From Massospora cicadina (taxonomy: Eukaryota > Entomophthoromycota > Entomophthoromycetes > Entomophthorales > Entomophthoraceae): a stretch of 64,000 bases of DNA. The translations under genes were made by a program, and so were the position numbers. Shown here piece by piece: positions 1 through 12,399 of the stretch. Each line of letters begins with the position of its first letter. The stretch's first letter is position 1. Under the pieces are notes generated by a model. The model was not told the origin of the DNA and searched no databases. It was given only the letters and a program-made list of their open reading frames with translations. The stretch covers positions 1-64,000 of the forward strand of contig JAKSZP010008044.1 of NCBI GenBank assembly GCA_022478985.1. Reading direction: 5' to 3'.

Positions 1-730
1 ACTGCCAAATTTTGCGATGTCAATTCCCAAAGAATAAACCCCCCACTTCCATCCAATTCACCATTTAGGCTGAATTTGTGGATCCTGCCCACATCATTGT
101 CACTACCCAACTGACCACTATTTAATCAGTTGCATGGCACTGAGAAAATTGTTGGTCAATTTTCTTACTTTATTTCCCAAATAAAATTTTTTATTAAAAA
201 CCCCAAATTTATATCTCCTTCCTTTCAACCACATTCCATATGGCGTTTACCTGGTGGTCTGCTGCTCTGCACTCTGGGTGGGCCTTACCAATTCTCTTGG
301 TTACCATGATTCCCTCTATCACCAATTGGACTCAACAAGTCCAAAATTTTTGGCTCTACAACCTGGTTCTCATGACCTTCTGGCAGCAATATACAGGGAT
401 TTTAAGGTCCTATGTTTGCCAACTACAAGAAAAAATTTGTCTTTCCTCTACCCCCAACAAAATGGTTTCCACAACCAAGAATCTTGCAGAAACTATCCCA
501 GTAGTTTCCACCCCTGTTACCAGAACCCCTGGTTTTGAAGTCTATTCAGTGTGGTTTGCTGTTGATACTCCTAACCCTGACATTCCGCCACCATTTCGTA
601 GTATCCTATTTCCTGGCTCCATATCAAGTTGTACGGTCAGCAATGCCTCTGGCATTCTGGCTTGCTTTCTGGATGCTTACGCATCCTGACTGGCAGGCCA
701 GTCTAAACTTTTTCTGCTGTTTCCATGACA
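1..730 (+). repeat. Family F LTR, partial, plus orientation
   Basis: This stretch is homologous, in reverse complement, to the two LTRs of the chromodomain element at 50.9-56.9 kb. Shared landmarks are the 'ctatttaatcag' block near 119, the 'ctctggcattctggcttgc' block near 648 and the terminal 'ctgctgttt' followed by GACA at 727-730. The window start cuts it off, and the match is diverged, with gaps around 240-500. Open frames of 80-150 codons here exist because the LTR is pyrimidine-rich; the minus-strand F LTRs have comparable frames. I therefore do not call them genes. It is either a solo LTR or one end of another F-type element. Confidence 0.6.
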
Positions 731-1162
731 AATGGCAGGGTTTATTTTTCGCTCTGGTTTGCCTCTACTGCTGTATGTGAGCCCTCCGCCCACTCCACCA
801 CCTGTTTCACTGGGATCCATCACTTCCTATTTTTTCGCCCTTTGTCCTAGATTTTACGCCATCCTTACCAGCTCCAAGGGCCTCTTGTCCCTGATGGTTG
901 TGGCCAGTTTGGTATTATTTTGCTCCACCGATTTATTTGGAAACATAATGCTGAATGTTTAGGATGTCTTTTCATTTTGTTGGGTCACTTGGCCTTGTTG
1001 TCACACCTTTGGTCTGGGTCTTTCCCTCCAGCGACCTCCTGCACTCCAGTTTCCCTGACAGTCTTCATGTATTGCTCCTCTACCTTTGACTTCCTATATG
1101 GCTTTGATCAGATTGGGGTTGAACCTTCTACATCAATACTATGTGTCCAGTCTTTCATGTGA
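731..1162. other. G+C-richer unassigned segment
   Basis: Three plus-strand frames stay open here for 75-80 codons, and base composition is richer in C and G than the A+T-rich DNA beyond about 1165. No domain is recognisable. It may be internal sequence of the F-type element whose LTR ends at 730, or flank. The composition break near 1160 probably marks an insertion boundary into element G, but I found no target duplication to prove it. Confidence 0.3.
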
Positions 1163-2020
1163 AAATAATCACATCTCACGTGGAAAAAACATCTTAATAG
1201 TATTCAGGTAGTTGGCACACTTTATCAAGTTCCTCCTGATATAACTTAACAGATAGTTGTATTTGAGGGATAAAAAATTGAATAGTGGCGGGTAGGCCAA
1301 AAATAAGGTGAGTACAATAATATGTACCTTGTCAATTTCATCATTGGGAAGTAATTGAATTTTCCCATTTTTTTAATTTTTGTGACTAAAATATCTTAGT
1401 TAATTAGATTGCCAAGTAATAGCTTAATAGGTCACTGATAAGCTGGATCAAAGACTCCTGGTAAAACACTTATTTTAAACCTACTTACTTCATTGACACT
1501 GGTAATATGTAGCCAGCAATTTTGGGGTATACTCAGGGTTACGTTGATAAAAACCACTCTGTTCTCCTAGTTTAATTTTTATATCCTCAGTAGCATAAAA
1601 TGGTATGCTTTTTGCTGCATCTACTGTGTTTGTTAACTTTTTCATATTTCCTCAAAAGGTAGAATATCACATAGATAAAGCAGAAACAGGGTACTCAACC
1701 AGTTAAGAGTAATTTTTCTTGATGGAGTATTTATTATCCAACACAAGGGGAAATTCATAGTTGAAGAATGATAGAAATTCTTTTTTAAGATTGATGACCT
1801 TCATAATTGATCATAAATTGTATATAAATCAGTATTATACTGGCTAATGTCCAGGCAATATAAAAACCTGAGAAAACTAACTTGCCAACTCAAATTGGCA
1901 GGGATAAGTATGCACTTATTACTTGGTGTTGTTCAGGCTGGCGGTTCTATACTCTTGAGTTTATTTGAGGTCAGGGGCAATCTTAATCTTCTTAATAATT
2001 TGGGATAAGACAACATGATA

Positions 2021-2040
2021 GGTGATCCCATATCCAAAAT
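2021..2040 (-). pseudogene. Element G protease active-site remnant
   Basis: The minus strand reads I-L-D-M-G-S-P, aligning with I-I-D-S-G-T-P of element D and I-I-D-M-G-A-P of element A. It is therefore the retropepsin D-T/S-G motif with Thr changed to Met. ACG to ATG is a CpG-to-TpG change. The surrounding frame is broken in many places, so no working enzyme is expected. A linker segment with K-K-Y-P-E-I lies upstream, near 2.2 kb, as in element A. Confidence 0.5.
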
Positions 2041-2665
2041 AGACATAATTCAGACCTTTTAAATTACCACTTTCAATTTGTTAAAAGGTTCCTCAAAATT
2101 TTAGCAGGAGGATAGCTCCTCTTTAGGGCAGAACATTGCATTAAGCTATTGGGAGATCTCAGGATACTTCTTCTTTATCTCCAGTAGATTGTGAATGCTT
2201 GAGATGGGTTGGATCAACAGAGTAAGGTATTGGCTAGCGTTGCTAGCTGTATCAATTATTCTGGGGCTATCAATAACCTGAATGAGGTAAGTGCCTTCAG
2301 GAATTTGGGCGTCATCAATATTTATTGGCTTCAGGTGGTCCCAAATGGCTAGCTTGGTGGGTTAACCTAAAATATAATAGTCTGCGTCCTCTTAACCCTC
2401 TTTAAAGTTACCACCAGAATCGTTATCAATGAATGTGAGATAAGCAATTGGCAATGTTTCGCTTTCAGATTTTTTTAAGATCAGTCAAATTTAAAGGTAC
2501 CTGACCCTAAGATAACCTTCCTTTTCCATACCAGCAAGGGCAGGGCTCTTTTTGAAACACCTATCTTCAGTATGATTGTTCTTCTTAATTAATTACATCC
2601 TGGCTTCTCCTCCTTCCTAGGATTCACTTCCTCTACAGTATAAACTCTGGGTTATGTAAAGGCTT

Positions 2666-3010
2666 TCAGAAAGTCTCTGGTTTGTGTATATCAACCACAT
2701 CAAGCATGGTTTCTTTAATGTCTAAGGCAGAAATGAAACTTCCTTTGACAGACATGATGTGCATGTCTAGGTTGGTGTTCTTAAGTAAACCAGCAGCAAT
2801 GGTGGCTATGTCATCATCCAATGTGATCATTTTCAGGATAATCAGAATTTGGGCCTCAATATCAAAGCAATCTGCAAATTCAAACATGGTTTCATTTTGA
2901 TGTAGCATGATTCTCAGGAAGGCCTGTTTCTTCACACATAGGCTTTTTTTGGACACAAAATCTCTGTTGAGTGCTTCCTTCACTTTTCTCCAGTTATGCA
3001 GGTCATCCAT
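2666..3010 (-). pseudogene. gag: Element G gag fragment
   Basis: A 114-codon open minus-strand segment carries the gag block shared by this window's elements: a patch ending near H-Q-N-E-T-M-F-E-F-A-D, then E-A-Q-I-L. The matching block in element D reads W-N-E-S-I-Q-D-F-A-D with E-A-Q-V-L, and C, B and the 63-kb remnant have it too. In Ty3/gypsy elements this belongs to the capsid part of Gag. The annotated ATG is probably just an internal Met; the frame is a surviving piece of a longer, decayed gene that extends toward 4.5 kb. Confidence 0.6.
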
Positions 3011-4582
3011 ATAGATACCATAACCTCTTGAACCATATAGCTTAAATAAGATATAATATGCTTAACCTTTTGACGATAATTAGACCTTCCATTGAAAGTT
3101 TATAGACATAGAGGAAATAAGCAATACTCCCCCTCCAGGTATATAATTGCCCTTTAAGACAGGCTTAAAGGTATTAGCTTCCAATTCTGTAATGACGTGT
3201 ACTCCAGGAGCTTCAGATTCAGTATTTTGGTACAAGTGTCGCTCTGTTCAACTTGACGTGCAAGTCAACATATTTGATTCTTCATAGGATTATGATGTTT
3301 CTCCATTTCCTCCAGGGTAAGTCTTGGTGTAACATCTAGCAGATTAATTCTTCTTTTTTAGAATGACTTTGTCATTCTCAAAGCTCTTAATACAGATGTC
3401 TAGATTGTAAATCTGTTGGCAAGCGGATAAGTGGTAAGTTCACAAAAGCTTGTTCTCATTCTCTAATACTCCAATGCGTCAGTTCAAGTCCCCTTCATCT
3501 CTTTGCATTAAGTTCTCAGAGGCTTGTCAGTCTTGGTTTTCAGATTTATTATAAGTGTTACAGCATTTCTCAGCTTTGTTGAGGCAACAGTAGACTTGAT
3601 TAGGTTATTTTTGACTAGGTGATCAGCCTCCCATGTCACTCTCCAAATTGTTGAATCACTTAGTAATGGAAAGAGTAGATGCCTGAATTTCACGGGATGC
3701 CATATTTTGCTTGATATGGGCCACTTGGGAAATGTTATTTTGAGATACTATTGAAGTCTCAGAGGTTTAATAAGCCTTCAGCTCATCAATTTGGCAAAAG
3801 GATTTCTCTAGCCAGGACTTTAGTAGGATGATCTGATTTTTTTGATGATGGCTATAAAATCTTGGGCCGCCATTTTGACATGGGAATTGATATCTTGTTT
3901 TCATGCTCTTGAGCAAAGGCGTCAAGTAATATTTTCATTTTTTGTTTGACTCTGAAATGTCCTTTTAGAGAAGCTACATAGCCTCCTCAACATAGTTGAT
4001 AACATCAGAATCAATAGATTTTATTTGGTTATAGAGCTGTATAATGTAGGAATAGACAGTTTGATCAAATGGCAGACGTCCCATTCACTTTGTGATGCTA
4101 AATTATATACCTGTTAATAGGCCACCCACAAGGCACTTGGGTATTGATATGAAGGCGAAGTTTCTTTTTATGGACTCCTAGTAAATGCACAATATGATAG
4201 AGTGCATGGTGTATAAATTTCAGGATATAAAAATATAGATACACACTTGATCCATAGCTCTCCTTAAGATCACTGGATTAATATAAATTAATTATAAACT
4301 TTCCTTAACAGATGGTTTTTAGCAGCTGCTCTTTCCCAGGGATAATGACTCCATGAAGTAAGTCTCAAACTCCTTCATTGATAATCCATGTTAGATAACA
4401 GATTTGGGAATCTCCATAGGAATTTCCTTCAATTTTTTTTCAAGTGTGATGATAGGTGGGCTTCCCAATCAGTTTTATTCACTGTTTCCGTTTTGCACCC
4501 AGAGGATTACACTATCAATCTGGTTATCTCCCATGGATGATATATTAGGTGCAAGTATTTTTAAGCATGTGCTGAGCTCCCT

Positions 4583-4595
4583 GTAGTGAGCACCA
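4583..4595 (-). other. Primer-binding site of element G
   Basis: The minus strand reads TGGTGCTCACTAC, identical to the site next to the LTRs of elements A and B. A TG LTR start follows at 4599, three bases away, the expected spacing. The minus-strand 5' LTR therefore lies above this point. Confidence 0.7.
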
Positions 4596-4598
4596 GCC

Positions 4599-5002
4599 TG
4601 TTGGGCTTTTGTTTTTGAGCTCATAATGCTATGCTCAAGAAGAATGACAGTCAATACTTGAACCCATCTAAGGTGTATGATAAGCATATTATTTATTTTT
4701 AGGTGCTAAGTTTTGCTTAGGCCCCATAAGATAAAGTATCCATCTTATGTCAAGTATGACATAAAGACTTATCAAAGTCAAGTAATAAAACGAGATATAG
4801 AATTACCAACATGAAGTTATTGCAGTACAGAATAGGGGTCCTTATATTTTTACATTTAACAGTATAAACCAAAAATGGAAAATAATACAAAAATTAATAG
4901 AGGTTAAATATTGATGGGAGGCTCTTTATCAGGCAATGCATTCCATATTATATAATGCCCTTGCGGAATATCTTTAATAGTGCAAAAATATATATTGAAT
5001 GT
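4599..5002 (-). repeat. Element G 5' LTR, part below solo LTR H
   Basis: Begins with TG directly beside the primer site and runs into the solo LTR H insertion. No second copy of this LTR is in the window, so its far end is unknown. It probably continues beyond 5422, after H. Confidence 0.4.
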
Positions 5003-5417
5003 TGTCAGCGCTACAGTTCTTCAGACTGGTGCCAGGGTTCGCGGTGGCTCAAAGCTGGAAAAATTGGAAAGTGCGCCAAGGAGGAAATGGGAAAAATGGA
5101 TTAGAATACTGAATATTTTATTAAACTAAAAGGCTTCAATATTTATAGGGTGTGTTGGGACTCGGTGCCTTTGGGATCTTTGGGGCCTCATCCAATCAGG
5201 ATCTTTACTGATCTTCTGGAATGGCCTCCTCAAGGGCGTCCTTAATGGATAGCATCGCTCACCTGACTGAATGGGTGGAAAGGCCGCCCCACATGACTCA
5301 GGAATAGGTGAGGATGATCCTGAAATAGATTTAGCTCAGTTAGGTTTGACAACTGATTTGGCACGGCCTGATTAGGAAGATGGGAATTTGATATGATTTC
5401 TATCTCAGATCTCGACA
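5003..5417 (-). repeat. Solo LTR H with 5-bp target duplication
   Basis: A 415-bp block starts TGTCAGCG and ends CTCGACA, with the perfect direct repeat AATGT at 4998-5002 and 5418-5422. On the minus strand it contains a TATA-like TATAAAT (complement of 5141-5147), followed by AATAAA (complement of 5117-5122), the promoter-then-polyadenylation order of an LTR. It ends in GCTGACA. No internal region or second LTR follows, so this is what LTR-LTR recombination leaves. It belongs to a family not otherwise seen here and appears less decayed than its surroundings. Confidence 0.8.
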
Positions 5418-5422
5418 AATGT

Positions 5423-7791
5423 ACCAAGTTGGATGAGACTAGTTATCACTAGGTCAATTTCTGGAAAGGGGTATTTGATTATTACCCTTTTGCAGGTCTA
5501 TCCTTATTTACTGTATTGGGTGCCACCATAAAGGTTTTCTGACATTCCATTGACCCTTCATTCAGATAAGCATGATACATTTTAGGGTGTCTTAGGCTCA
5601 AATTGATCTGATAAATTTCTCCTAGTATTAATTTAAGCCTTACCAACTATCAATTTTTCCATATGGTTAATTGATGAAACTTCTTTAGCCTCCTTCTTGA
5701 GTCTAGGTGTCAATTCTATCACAGGAGTCAAATGTTCAATAGTCTTTAATCAAGTCTAATATCCTGATATCTAATACTGGCACCAATCACTTTTAGATTT
5801 AAGACTAACCAAATTTATTTAATAAATTATCAAATATAATAAAAATAATTATACTCTTATGGACAGACATAAATGTGATATATTATAAGTGAAGAAATAT
5901 TAACATGATATTTATAATATAATTGATTGGAAAACTTATATTAGCTAACTGTTGTGTGTGTTCAGTTGACCTTATACAGTTTTTAGTTTGCAAAGTAGTT
6001 CAGTATAATTTATTTGACTTGATTATAGATATATTAAAAATGGGACTTTTCTTTTCTGTATCATTTAATTTTAAAAACTTATAATTAATCAAACTGGTCA
6101 AATCATATTGAAAAAATATAATTAAATACTTATTATATTATGACTAACAGATATCTAGCATGGTATATTATAGATGCCTCACTTTTAATTTTTACAGAAA
6201 CTTTTTATCTAATGTGATAGTATTATATTTAAATCTATTTAAATATTAGTATAAAATGAAGTTGTGTTATCTAAAGGATACTAAAAAGAAGTGTCCTGAC
6301 TTGCTCATTATTGTAATGACTTTTAAATCTCTTTCTTTGTTAATTCTGCATATCATTTTAGCTAGTGTATGGCGTTTTCAGTTATTATGTTAAATTTATG
6401 GGTTTTCTATGCAGTTTGGTGTTTATTTATTTGACCAAATAGTCATAGATAAGAATTGTAGATCACAAAATATCTGAAGACTAGATATTTTCAGTCAAAA
6501 CTGCTTTTACTAGCTAGTATTCAGAAAAATGAATGGTGTTTAGCCTAGCAGAGTGGTTAATAATAAAATTCTGATGCTAATTTAAACACAATTCTGGATA
6601 AAACCCCCTATATGGTATATTTGTTCCAAGATCAAGATGACTTTTATACTTTACTATATTTTAAAGTATTTACTGAATATTATTTGGTGAAGTCAATTCA
6701 ATTGTAAAAACTTACCAGGTTTGGACCAAGTAGTGCAACATACCTTTTAATAAAATGCTATATTTTGTCTTAAACTCTTATTTCTTTCTCATGAATTAAA
6801 ACAAAAGCCTTTTTGTATATGAAGTAATTATGTAAAAATATTCTACAGATGAGGTTGTACTTATAGAAGCTTGTGAGTATAAAATTACTATCTTTACATA
6901 TATAAAATAGTTAAATATGTATTTAATCTGCATCATTCAAGCTAGCTTAATGTGATTAATCACTTTAAAAATTAGAAATATAGCTCAGTGTCATACTTAC
7001 TGCATAAACTAGCATCTATGTCAAAAACTAAATGATGGTGTTTGAGTTCTTTTCTTTGGTATGTCACAAGTTATAAATACAAGACTTGATGTACCACTAT
7101 TGAGTTTTGTTAATTAGTTTTTTAGAAACTATAACGCATGAAAAGTTCTCAGTTTCTAAGAGCCATAGTTGCATGTAGATTTGTCAATAAATGACACCGA
7201 CAAATATACCAACTCAAGGTTGGTTGCAAATTTAATAGTAGTTGTATAGCCCAACTATGTGAAAACTCACTTCAAGATGACCCCAAAAAAGATGAACAGA
7301 TAAGCGAGGTATGCAAAACCCAAAAACAACCTTTATTTTTACTCATAAAATAAAAAGAAACACCAGGTGGATTTTTCTGATGAGCAAAACCAACCTAATT
7401 CCTCAGAGAGGAGAAACTCAAGGATAAAATTCTGAAGTGGGCTTTGGAATTTATGGTGCAACCCTTTTATGGTTTCCCTTTGGGGACCTCACCTGAATTA
7501 TTATTTAGGTTTGTATGAGCCTAACTTATAATTCAGGTGAGGCATAACTCAGCGCCCAAACCCAACCAATACCAAAAATCTTTTTAAACAATTTAACTTG
7601 ATATTCAAAAACTCTGAACCCAAGTCAAAATGCAATAATTGAGAAAACCTTAATAATTACAAAACCATTCCAATGTGTTTTTAGATTAGTGCTCTTGCTT
7701 GCATATGTACTAGCCTAATTATTATAATTTTGCCTTTAATTTTTATGTGATTATAAACTAAATTATAGTTTAGTTACTATAAAAGGGTCCT
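5423..7791. other. A+T-rich DNA without recognisable genes
   Basis: No open frame with domain resemblance, no LTR pair and no primer site is visible. It may include the remainder of G's LTR. Composition is strongly A+T-rich with many short runs of A and T. Confidence 0.6.
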
Positions 7792-8569
7792 TGTGAAAGT
7801 AAGTTTGACCAACCATATGATATTGACTCTAATAATAATATTTATATGCCCTATAAACCTCACCTCCACCCCTCTCACATCCCCCAAGAATATTAGTACT
7901 ACTCAAGACTACCTCACCCTGCACCAGACATTCTACTAATAATTTCTGACCCAAAATCTAATAAAAAAATTAATTCACCATATGACCCTAATTTTTAGAT
8001 GATTTACTCCTATCAATTCATTACTGAACAATTTAATTACTCAAACCAATTATTTCCTGGCAATCAAAAAAATCAAAATTTTTTCAGCCAATTTTGCCAT
8101 AAATGATCCCACCAGCCAATCTCTGCCATGCCCTTAAGAAGATGTACCTTTAAATCAGCCTAATAATGACCAAACTTATGCAGCGGCATGAAGAACCTAT
8201 TATCAGGATAAAAAATGGGAAGCCCAATAAGGTTAGGCGCTGCAGAGAAGGCCAATACACAGATTACATATCAAATGTACCATTATAATTTTAGAGGGGT
8301 TTTATATTGGAAATGTTTGATGTGGCAATGTAATTTAATATACTATCAATAAGTCACTAGCCATCTTTAGAGGATCCAGGTAAAACCTTCACAACAACAC
8401 TAGAAGTACTAAATGTGAATTCAGCAGAACTGAAGGATATACTTTTAATAGTAAACTTTATTGCCTAACATACATGTTTATTTTGAGGTATACTATCTTC
8501 ATACGGACATACTATAAATGCAATTCTACCTGTGATAATGTCGTCCAGTTATAATTTCCAATGGCAACA
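7792..8569 (+). repeat. Element C 5' LTR
   Basis: Starts TGTGAAAG, a start homologous to the element I LTR start TGTTGCAA. It shares with 40420-43150 the 'ccatatgaccctaattttya' block near 7977 and the 'ttttgaggtatactrtcttc' block near 8482. It ends GGCAACA, three bases before the primer site. Confidence 0.7.
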
Positions 8570-8572
8570 TTC

Positions 8573-8585
8573 TGGTTCTCACTAC
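8573..8585 (+). other. Primer-binding site of element C
   Basis: TGGTTCTCACTAC lies just inside the 5' LTR. It is identical to the site of element I and differs by one base from TGGTGCTCACTAC of A, B and G. Confidence 0.7.
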
Positions 8586-8939
8586 GTTTAGAACTTTCAA
8601 TAAATCATATAATAAACCATTATTATAATGCAAGATTCTAGCTGCTTTTCCATTAGCTTTAGGGACAATTACCTCCAACATCCCATGGACATAGAATAAT
8701 CCAGCCAGGACTACTTTCACCTCAGAAGTTTATACAATGAGCAGAATGACGCTACCATTATGGAGCTTGTTCTCTGTAAGACTGCCAGCCTACCAATCTT
8801 TCAGGCCAGATGGCTAACATATCACTGAACATATCAAGAAGGTCATGTAATGAAACCTTTGCGGTGACTGTCTCTCTGCAGAGTCTATCTATGAATACTA
8901 CTAGAGACTATTTAGAAAGTTACAAAAATTAAGATATCC

Positions 8940-10588
8940 TAAATGAAAACTACCATTTATTTCAGGAATTGACAATGTCTGTCACAAATAAGAATATCAC
9001 TACCCAGTTACAAATAGTTGAGATGATTGTCCAAAACATGTCTCCAATATCCACCAGACCATGCAGACACTAGCCCAACAGCACAATGAAATAGCAATTT
9101 GGTCAAATTTGCATAGGCTCAATACAAAGACAACCATTTAATGTCAGACCAACTGGATGTTATCTTTTGGGAGGTACTTGTAGTCATTTTATAAAATCAA
9201 AGCCAGGCAGGCGGAGATGATTGTAAAGTTGATGAACTTGCCAACCAGCTAAATTGCAATATGCCCACATCATTGGCAAGATATTGGACCGCCACAAAAC
9301 ATTAACACAATGAGTAGCAGAATTAGCTCATTACTGCGCAAGGTCAAGGGATAATTAAGATAAGAAGCGGCTTGAAATACAATTTTGGAGGACGCTAACC
9401 AAGAGGACCACTCTCTTAATAGGTTGAACTATCAAAAATTTGGTATAAGAGTTGGACTGCCAGCTTAGTTGCCTCTTGTGCAGTGATTGATCACCATAAC
9501 CAAATTCAGGGTCTTGAGTATAAATGCTGAGGCTGGCCAGGACAGGCTCAGCACTTTCAAAAGAACCTTAATTTGGAGCCATCCAATTGTCTAACATCCT
9601 GTATTGGGGGTTTTCCTTGTTGAATGACCTACCACAGGCTAGAGTCTGAAGATTAGAAACCTCTATAAAGAAAATTTTCATTAGAGAGTATTTCAACTAA
9701 TAAAATAAAGCTTTCAGAGGTTAATAAATCTGTGGAGAATGAGTGCTGATACTTTTCTGACAAGCTGGATCAGTTCTGGGACGAAATTAGGGATGATATT
9801 TACAAATGTCAGCAGGGCTCACCTTTTAGAACGCAGGTGAGCCAAGAAAAGACTGGGATTTGGCATGAGATTAGAAACTCCTCTGGCAGCAGCTTCAGAC
9901 TACAGGGCGACACCTGGCCTTAATTTATTAGTTTGTGATGGGTGGGTTGGCTTTTTAGGATATTTGACTGAGTAAAGGAGGGGTTGGGGGTTGTGGTTTT
10001 TTGTAACATTGCTATTTTTGATGGCTTGGACAGACGTCACCACCATAGCCTTCTTTCCATATGTAAATAATTGATGGTCTTTTATCAGTGACATAATTCT
10101 TAACAGCATTGTTTATGTTTTTAACTTTAAATATAACAAAATAGTAGAAATCTAAAGAATATAATATCAGAGGTAACTAACTTATATTAAAAGTAACAAC
10201 CCAACACCCTAACCTTAGCAGGGTTGTGGTTTTAAGGTTATGCTAGGGATGGGAATTTACTAAGTTGAACTATGGAATCAGATGCAAATTTTTTAAATTG
10301 GTATAATATAGGTCACTGTCTAAATAGCCCCAGAATTGCGCTATCAGATATATTTCTGCGCCAAACTTAGGTTTCTTTAGCAAGCTCCAAGGGTCTGAAT
10401 TTGCATTGCCAATTTCAGGATTTGATGACGAGCTTTATCCCAGTTTCTGACCTTTTACCTTCAACTTTTACCCCAATTTTGTTTTGTTATCAACGTTAAT
10501 TTAGACTTGAAGTTACCACAGGTGTCATTTTTTTACAAAATGATGGCTCTTGATTGAGCTGTTGTTTGAGATGGGAGGTGAGGACATC
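8940..10588 (+). pseudogene. gag: Element C gag N-terminal region remnant
   Basis: This is the leader and amino-terminal gag region of C up to the insertion point of A. Short plus-strand open pieces near 8.97-9.2 kb are rich in Gln, Asn, Thr and Ile, but stops are frequent in all frames and no domain is identifiable. The assignment rests mainly on position between C's primer site and its better-preserved capsid block at 26.7 kb. Element D has an equally featureless amino-terminal region in the corresponding place. Confidence 0.35.
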
Positions 10589-11082
10589 TGTCATAAAATT
10601 GGCTGAATTGTCAAGATATGCCATAAAGGTTTTTGCACAGGGGTTCAGCCCACTTAGTAATAGAACCAATGATATGATAATTTTTGTCCTCAAAACAACA
10701 GAATAGACTATTTAATAAATATGGAGCACTTGCTCCCACCACACTCTTTTATTTGATTTAAAATATAGCGGATCCTCACTGTTCCGCTCACTCTAAACTA
10801 ATAACAACCTCCTCCCTCAATCATCTCATCTCACCTATATCATAGCAACTTTGGATGATACTGCTTCCTTGGCTTAGTAAGTGAATTCGCCATATCTCAT
10901 TGGTTCTGGCAATTCTTATTTGTTAATATCACAATTGCCTAATTTGAGGCAATTTCCCAACAACCCAATTTACCTCATCTTGAGGCGCTCAAATATCATA
11001 ATTCATATCAAACTTTGCGGATTCTATCCATTCCACCATAACAACTTAGGGCTTATTGTCCAGTCATATCAGAATTGTGATA
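10589..11082 (-). repeat. Element A 3' LTR
   Basis: 494 bp. The plus strand begins TGTCATAAAATTGG and ends GATA (a decayed GACA). It matches 16013-16148 plus 25701-26058 throughout, with roughly 10-15 % differences by eye. Confidence 0.85.
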
Positions 11083-11096
11083 TTACCCCCCTTGAC
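11083..11096 (-). other. Element A polypurine tract
   Basis: The minus strand reads GTCAAGGGGGGTAA directly before the LTR start. This is the expected plus-strand primer position. Confidence 0.7.
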
Positions 11097-11111
11097 TAGA
11101 CGATCAGGCTC

Positions 11112-12300
11112 CTATTGCTTATACACCTGGAGGAACTTGGCATGCACTCTGTTGATGATCCAACTGCTCATGGGGTCCTTAATAGTATATGCATCCATAT
11201 CTGTCTCCTCAATAAATTTGAACGACCCAATCCAGATACTTTCCAACTTTTTCTTCTGCCCAAAACTGTGTTGATCATGGAATAGAACCATGTCCCCATC
11301 TTTGAACTGTGCTAACCTGCTATGCCGTACCTGATCATCAGCTTGAATCTTAATCTTCTTGGCTAAACTGAATGAGTATGCCTCAGTTTGCAATTTGATT
11401 AGTGTTTCAGCTAAGGTCATCAAATAACGTTGAGGATCCATTCTTCCAGTATCTTCTACACAGGAGTATAGCAGCGCTGGAAGGGCAGGGTGTCATCCAT
11501 ATAATAATTGGAAGGGACTCTTCCCCGTGGCAGAAAGATAACTGATATTATCTGTGAAGATGGCGGTGGACAAAAGGGAACTAAAATCTGTGGGTCAATT
11601 TGCTACTAATTTATGGAGTATGTTCACTAAGGTCCCATTGACCATCTCAACCATTCCGTTAGACTTGGGGTGGTATGGGGATGTCAAAACCCCTCAGATG
11701 GCCATTAGCTCATTAAGCTTTGGGAGGATGTGTGAAGTGGAGTTAGTTCCGTTATTAGTAAGGAGGAGCTGAGGGCATCCATGCCACTGAATAATGCATT
11801 CCATTATGAATTTGGCCACTGTGACTGCCCCTAAATCTCGTATCACCCTTTCTTCAACCCACCAGGTTAAGTGGTCAATTGTCACCAAAATGTACTTAGA
11901 CCAGTTAGCTCCCATTGGCAGAGGGCCAATGACATCCATGGAAACTTTATGTGAAGCAAAGTGCGGCTTCACTAACTGGTATGAGGTCTTCTGTCAGAAC
12001 AGCTTTTCCACTTGACACTGGTGGCAGGAGGAGATAATATCAAGCACATTGAAATTAATGATTTCCCAGTAATACCAAGGCTACAATAATTTCAACGTCT
12101 TGTGCATGACACCATGCTCATCTGCCCTATGTGCACTCATGATAATGTTAGGCTGTGCCGAGGGTCACAGGAAGTTTACTGTTTGAGCCAATCTGCATGT
12201 ACAACTCACCATTCCACTGGAAAGTATTGGCTCGCATTTCATTCAATGCCTTGATGACTTGTGGCGGCTCACTATCGTAATTTTTACTGAGCATCCTGTC
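11112..12300 (-). pseudogene. Element A integrase remnant
   Basis: Two open segments remain. One, from the complement of 11694-11972, holds the catalytic core: M-D-V-I-G-P-L-P with the first Asp, then V-T-I-D-H-L-T, then L-T-N-N-G-T-N where the family has T-D-N-G, so the second catalytic Asp is Asn. The other, the complement of 11112-11441, is the carboxy-terminal domain: L-I-K-L-Q-T-E-A-Y, then a basic stretch, D-G-D-M-V-L-F and W-I-G-S-F-K-F. The joining region, with the catalytic Glu, is frameshifted. It would have inserted the cDNA into chromosomal DNA. Confidence 0.75.
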
Positions 12301-12399
12301 ATACATTAATATCGCTCAGATCCGCCTAACTGCAATAGTTGGTAGCCTAAATAAGCAATCAGAGTTCTGGTGTTTTAATTCTAGTCAGTGAAGGATCTT

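Larger units (their letters stand above)
1163..4582 (-). mobile_element. Element G, decayed Ty3/gypsy internal region
   Basis: Minus-strand remains of a retrotransposon in the order primer site, gag, protease. The primer-binding site lies at the high-coordinate end (4583-4595), a gag fragment at about 2.67-3.01 kb, and a retropepsin-like motif at 2021-2040. RT, RNase H and integrase should follow below about 1.2 kb but are absent; the left side is taken over by family F-like DNA. The reading frames are heavily interrupted. It is the same clade as elements A-D, judged by gag wording and primer site. Confidence 0.6.

Noticed and set aside
240..689. A 149-codon plus-strand frame that looks like a small gene
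   Set aside because: It lies in sequence homologous to the F LTRs, with competing frames open on the same strand. Stop scarcity comes from pyrimidine-rich composition.
5010..5080. Possible tRNA-like GGTTCGCGGTGG near 5037
   Set aside because: It lies inside solo LTR H near its U5 end, with no A box or foldable acceptor stem around it.
6255..6300. GGATACTAAAAAG with a weak GAAGT repeat on each side
   Set aside because: The repeat is about 5-7 bp with mismatches in A+T-rich DNA, and the motif lacks TAGTACTA, so chance is likely.
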